Below are positions 6,852 to 8,071 of a DNA stretch of 8,071 nt, piece by piece. The notes beneath the pieces were generated by a model. The model ran no database searches. It was not told where the DNA came from and saw only the letters and a program-made list of their open reading frames with translations. Origin of the DNA: Acidisarcina sp. (GTDB lineage: Bacteria > Acidobacteriota > Blastocatellia > Pyrinomonadales > Pyrinomonadaceae); NCBI GenBank assembly GCA_021155145.1, contig JAJNPX010000434.1, positions 1-8,071 of the forward strand, in the 5' to 3' direction. Positions within the stretch are counted from its first letter, which is position 1. The number at the start of each line of letters is the position of its first letter. A program made the position numbers and the translations under genes.

Positions 6852-6864
6852 GGGCTGTCAGCCC
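6852..6864 (+). other. Small hairpin just after dnaK
   Basis: GGGCT (6852-6856) and AGCCC (6860-6864) form a perfect 5-bp stem with a 3-nt loop, starting 3 nt after the dnaK stop. No T-run follows, so it is not a typical intrinsic terminator. It could stabilise the 3' end of the hrcA-grpE-dnaK message or assist the stronger hairpin downstream. Confidence 0.5.
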
Positions 6865-6867
6865 TGC

Positions 6868-6897
6868 TTGAGAAGCGCTTGACACATTCGGTACAAT
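6868..6897 (+). promoter_or_regulatory. Candidate sigma-70 type promoter for dnaJ
   Basis: TTGAGA (6868-6873) and TACAAT (6892-6897) are separated by 18 nt and each match the consensus at five of six positions. The expected transcription start falls around 6903-6906, at the base of the hairpin at 6906-6933. A second TTGACA at 6879-6884 lies in the spacer but has no -10 at proper distance. The promoter lies entirely in the gap between dnaK and dnaJ, implying that dnaJ can be transcribed separately from the upstream genes. Confidence 0.6.
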
Positions 6898-6905
6898 AAT
6901 CTTTG

Positions 6906-6938
6906 GCGTCAGTTCATTGTTTTGGGCTGACGCTTTTT
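6906..6938 (+). terminator. Hairpin with T-run in front of dnaJ (terminator or attenuator)
   Basis: GCGTCAG (6906-6912) pairs perfectly with CTGACGC (6927-6933) around a 14-nt loop, and TTTTT (6934-6938) follows directly: the form of a Rho-independent terminator. It lies 57 nt after the dnaK stop and 8 nt before the dnaJ ATG at 6947, downstream of the dnaJ promoter candidate. It may end the hrcA-grpE-dnaK transcript, act as an attenuator or 5' stem-loop on dnaJ mRNA, or both. No Shine-Dalgarno is visible between the hairpin and the ATG. Confidence 0.65.
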
Positions 6939-6946
6939 CTCTGAAT

Positions 6947-8041
6947 ATGTCGAAACGAGATTATTACGAGGTGCTTGGAGTTTCGCGGACCGCGACCGAC
7001 GCCGAGATAAAGCGTGCCTACCGGACCCTGGCCGTTCAGTACCACCCGGACAAGAATCCGGGCGACGCCGCGTCGGAAGAGAAGTTCAAAGAGTGTGCGG
7101 AGGCGTACGCAATACTCTCGGACGCGCAGAAGCGTGCGCAGTACGATCGATTTGGCCACCAGGGGGTCGGCGGCGGCGGTTTTGACCCGGGATTTTCGAA
7201 TATCGAGGACATCTTCGACCTTTTCGGATTCGGCGATATGTTCGGCGGGCGGCAGCGGACCCGATCGCGTGTACAGCGTGGATCCGACCTTCGTTACGAC
7301 CTCGAGATCACTCTGGAGGAGGCCGCTAACGGTAAAGACGAACTGTTGGAGATACCCCGGCTTGAGACCTGCCCGGGATGCACGGGCAGCGGAGCGGAAA
7401 AGGGCACGACGGCCGAAAGCTGCATCTCGTGCGGCGGAAGCGGCCAGACGCGCTATCAGCAAGGCTTCTTCAGCGTAATGCGGACCTGTCCCAACTGCTC
7501 GGGTAAGGGTTCGATCATACGCAACCCGTGCAAAGAATGCAGGGGCCAGGGAAGGATCGAGAAAGAGAAGAACCTCGAGATCAAGATCCCGGCCGGTGTC
7601 GAGACCGGGTCGAGGCTTCGCGTCAGCGGCGAGGGCGAAGCGGGGCTCAACGGCGGCCCAGCGGGCGATCTTTTTGTCGTCATTCACGTCAAGGAACATG
7701 AATTGTTCGAGCGGCAGGGTGCGAACCTGTATTCTGCCGTGCCGGTCAGCTTTGCTCAGGCCGCTCTCGGGGCAGAGATAAAGGTAACAACGCTGGACGG
7801 AGAAGAAGATCTAACGATCCCGGCGGGAACGCAGACGGGGACCGTTTTCAGGATAAAGAGCAAGGGAATGCCTGAACTTGGCGGGCGCGGGCGGGGCGAC
7901 CTTTTCGTTGCCGCCACGCTGATCACGCCCAAGACACTAACCAAAGAGCAGCGAAAGCTCCTGGAGCAGCTGGCAGAGGTCGAGGACACCCAGTTCAACG
8001 ACGCCTCATTTATGGACAAGGTGCGAAATATTTTCGGTTAG
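6947..8041 (+). CDS. dnaJ: Chaperone protein DnaJ (Hsp40, type I)
   Basis: DnaJ delivers substrates to DnaK and triggers its ATPase. The 364-aa product is a complete type I protein. The J domain (1-70) carries HPD at 33-35, and a Gly/Phe-rich stretch covers 74-101. The zinc-finger region (142-202) has four repeats with Cys pairs at 142/145, 159/162, 181/184 and 195/198: CPGCTGSG, CISCGGSG, CPNCSGKG and CKECRGQG. The two beta-barrel substrate domains follow, with KIPAGVETGSRLRVSGEGEA at 213-232 and IPAGTQTG at 291-298, and then the C-terminal dimerisation segment. ATG 6947 is chosen because MSKRDYYEVLGV is the conserved beginning. The frame extends upstream to a TTG at 6917, but those extra residues would run through the hairpin and are not family-like. 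There is no clear Shine-Dalgarno. The gene follows dnaK after 97 nt and probably has its own promoter. Confidence 0.97.
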   Translation: MSKRDYYEVLGVSRTATDAEIKRAYRTLAVQYHPDKNPGDAASEEKFKECAEAYAILSDAQKRAQYDRFGHQGVGGGGFDPGFSNIEDIFDLFGFGDMFGGRQRTRSRVQRGSDLRYDLEITLEEAANGKDELLEIPRLETCPGCTGSGAEKGTTAESCISCGGSGQTRYQQGFFSVMRTCPNCSGKGSIIRNPCKECRGQGRIEKEKNLEIKIPAGVETGSRLRVSGEGEAGLNGGPAGDLFVVIHVKEHELFERQGANLYSAVPVSFAQAALGAEIKVTTLDGEEDLTIPAGTQTGTVFRIKSKGMPELGGRGRGDLFVAATLITPKTLTKEQRKLLEQLAEVEDTQFNDASFMDKVRNIFG

Positions 8042-8071
8042 CAAGAGGTCCGGGCATAGCGCGTAAACCGG

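Noticed and set aside
6917..6946. Upstream TTG start that would add 10 residues to DnaJ
   Set aside because: The added residues run through the hairpin and T-run and do not resemble DnaJ; ATG 6947 gives the conserved beginning.
6914..7699. Long open frame on the minus strand opposite dnaJ (261 codons)
   Set aside because: It lies wholly antisense to an intact, canonical dnaJ, has a low-complexity Arg/Ala-rich translation, and reflects the GC-rich codon pattern of the real gene.
8042..8071. Last 30 nt after dnaJ
   Set aside because: Too short to call; no hairpin with a T-run and no start codon with coding support could be identified.

Overview
The window carries a complete heat-shock chaperone cluster, hrcA-grpE-dnaK-dnaJ, all on the + strand (2986-8041). 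Upstream lies a small accessory segment: the 3' part of an unrecognised gene, a REP-associated tyrosine transposase (RAYT) framed by its own short palindromic repeats, and a divergent SprT-like metalloprotease gene. Coding is dense, G+C looks moderately high by eye, and most starts lack a good Shine-Dalgarno. Protein style, the RAYT type and this gene neighbourhood fit Acidobacteriota, possibly Blastocatellia/Pyrinomonadaceae. That assignment is inference from remembered family resemblance; no search was run.

Layout. 1-1362 (+): C-terminal part of a protein of unknown function with an internal duplication; its start lies before the window. 1427-2121: a compact RAYT unit. An inverted REP-like hairpin stops 6 nt before the transposase ATG, the gene runs 1460-2032, and two direct copies of the repeat (2001-2042, 2081-2121) follow. 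The first of these copies encodes the transposase's last residues and stop codon. 2140-2868 (-): SprT-like zinc protease, convergent with the RAYT. 2869-2985: a 117-nt divergent promoter region. 2986-4110 hrcA, 4144-4989 grpE, 5044-6849 dnaK and 6947-8041 dnaJ. The first three are spaced 33 and 54 nt apart and look co-transcribed. A 97-nt gap before dnaJ holds its own promoter and a terminator-like hairpin directly ahead of the start codon.

How the genes work together. DnaK binds exposed hydrophobic peptide segments under ATP control, DnaJ delivers substrate and stimulates ATP hydrolysis, and GrpE releases ADP. HrcA is the repressor that classically controls such operons through the CIRCE operator, yet I find no CIRCE in the window. 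DnaK is short (601 aa): it has the full lid but no C-terminal disordered tail, and it has Arg where E. coli DnaK has arch residue Met404.

I did not find an unknown defence system, CRISPR array or RNA gene. The points most worth a second look are the RAYT whose coding sequence ends inside its own repeat, the hairpin leader of dnaJ, the atypical DnaK, and HrcA without a visible CIRCE.
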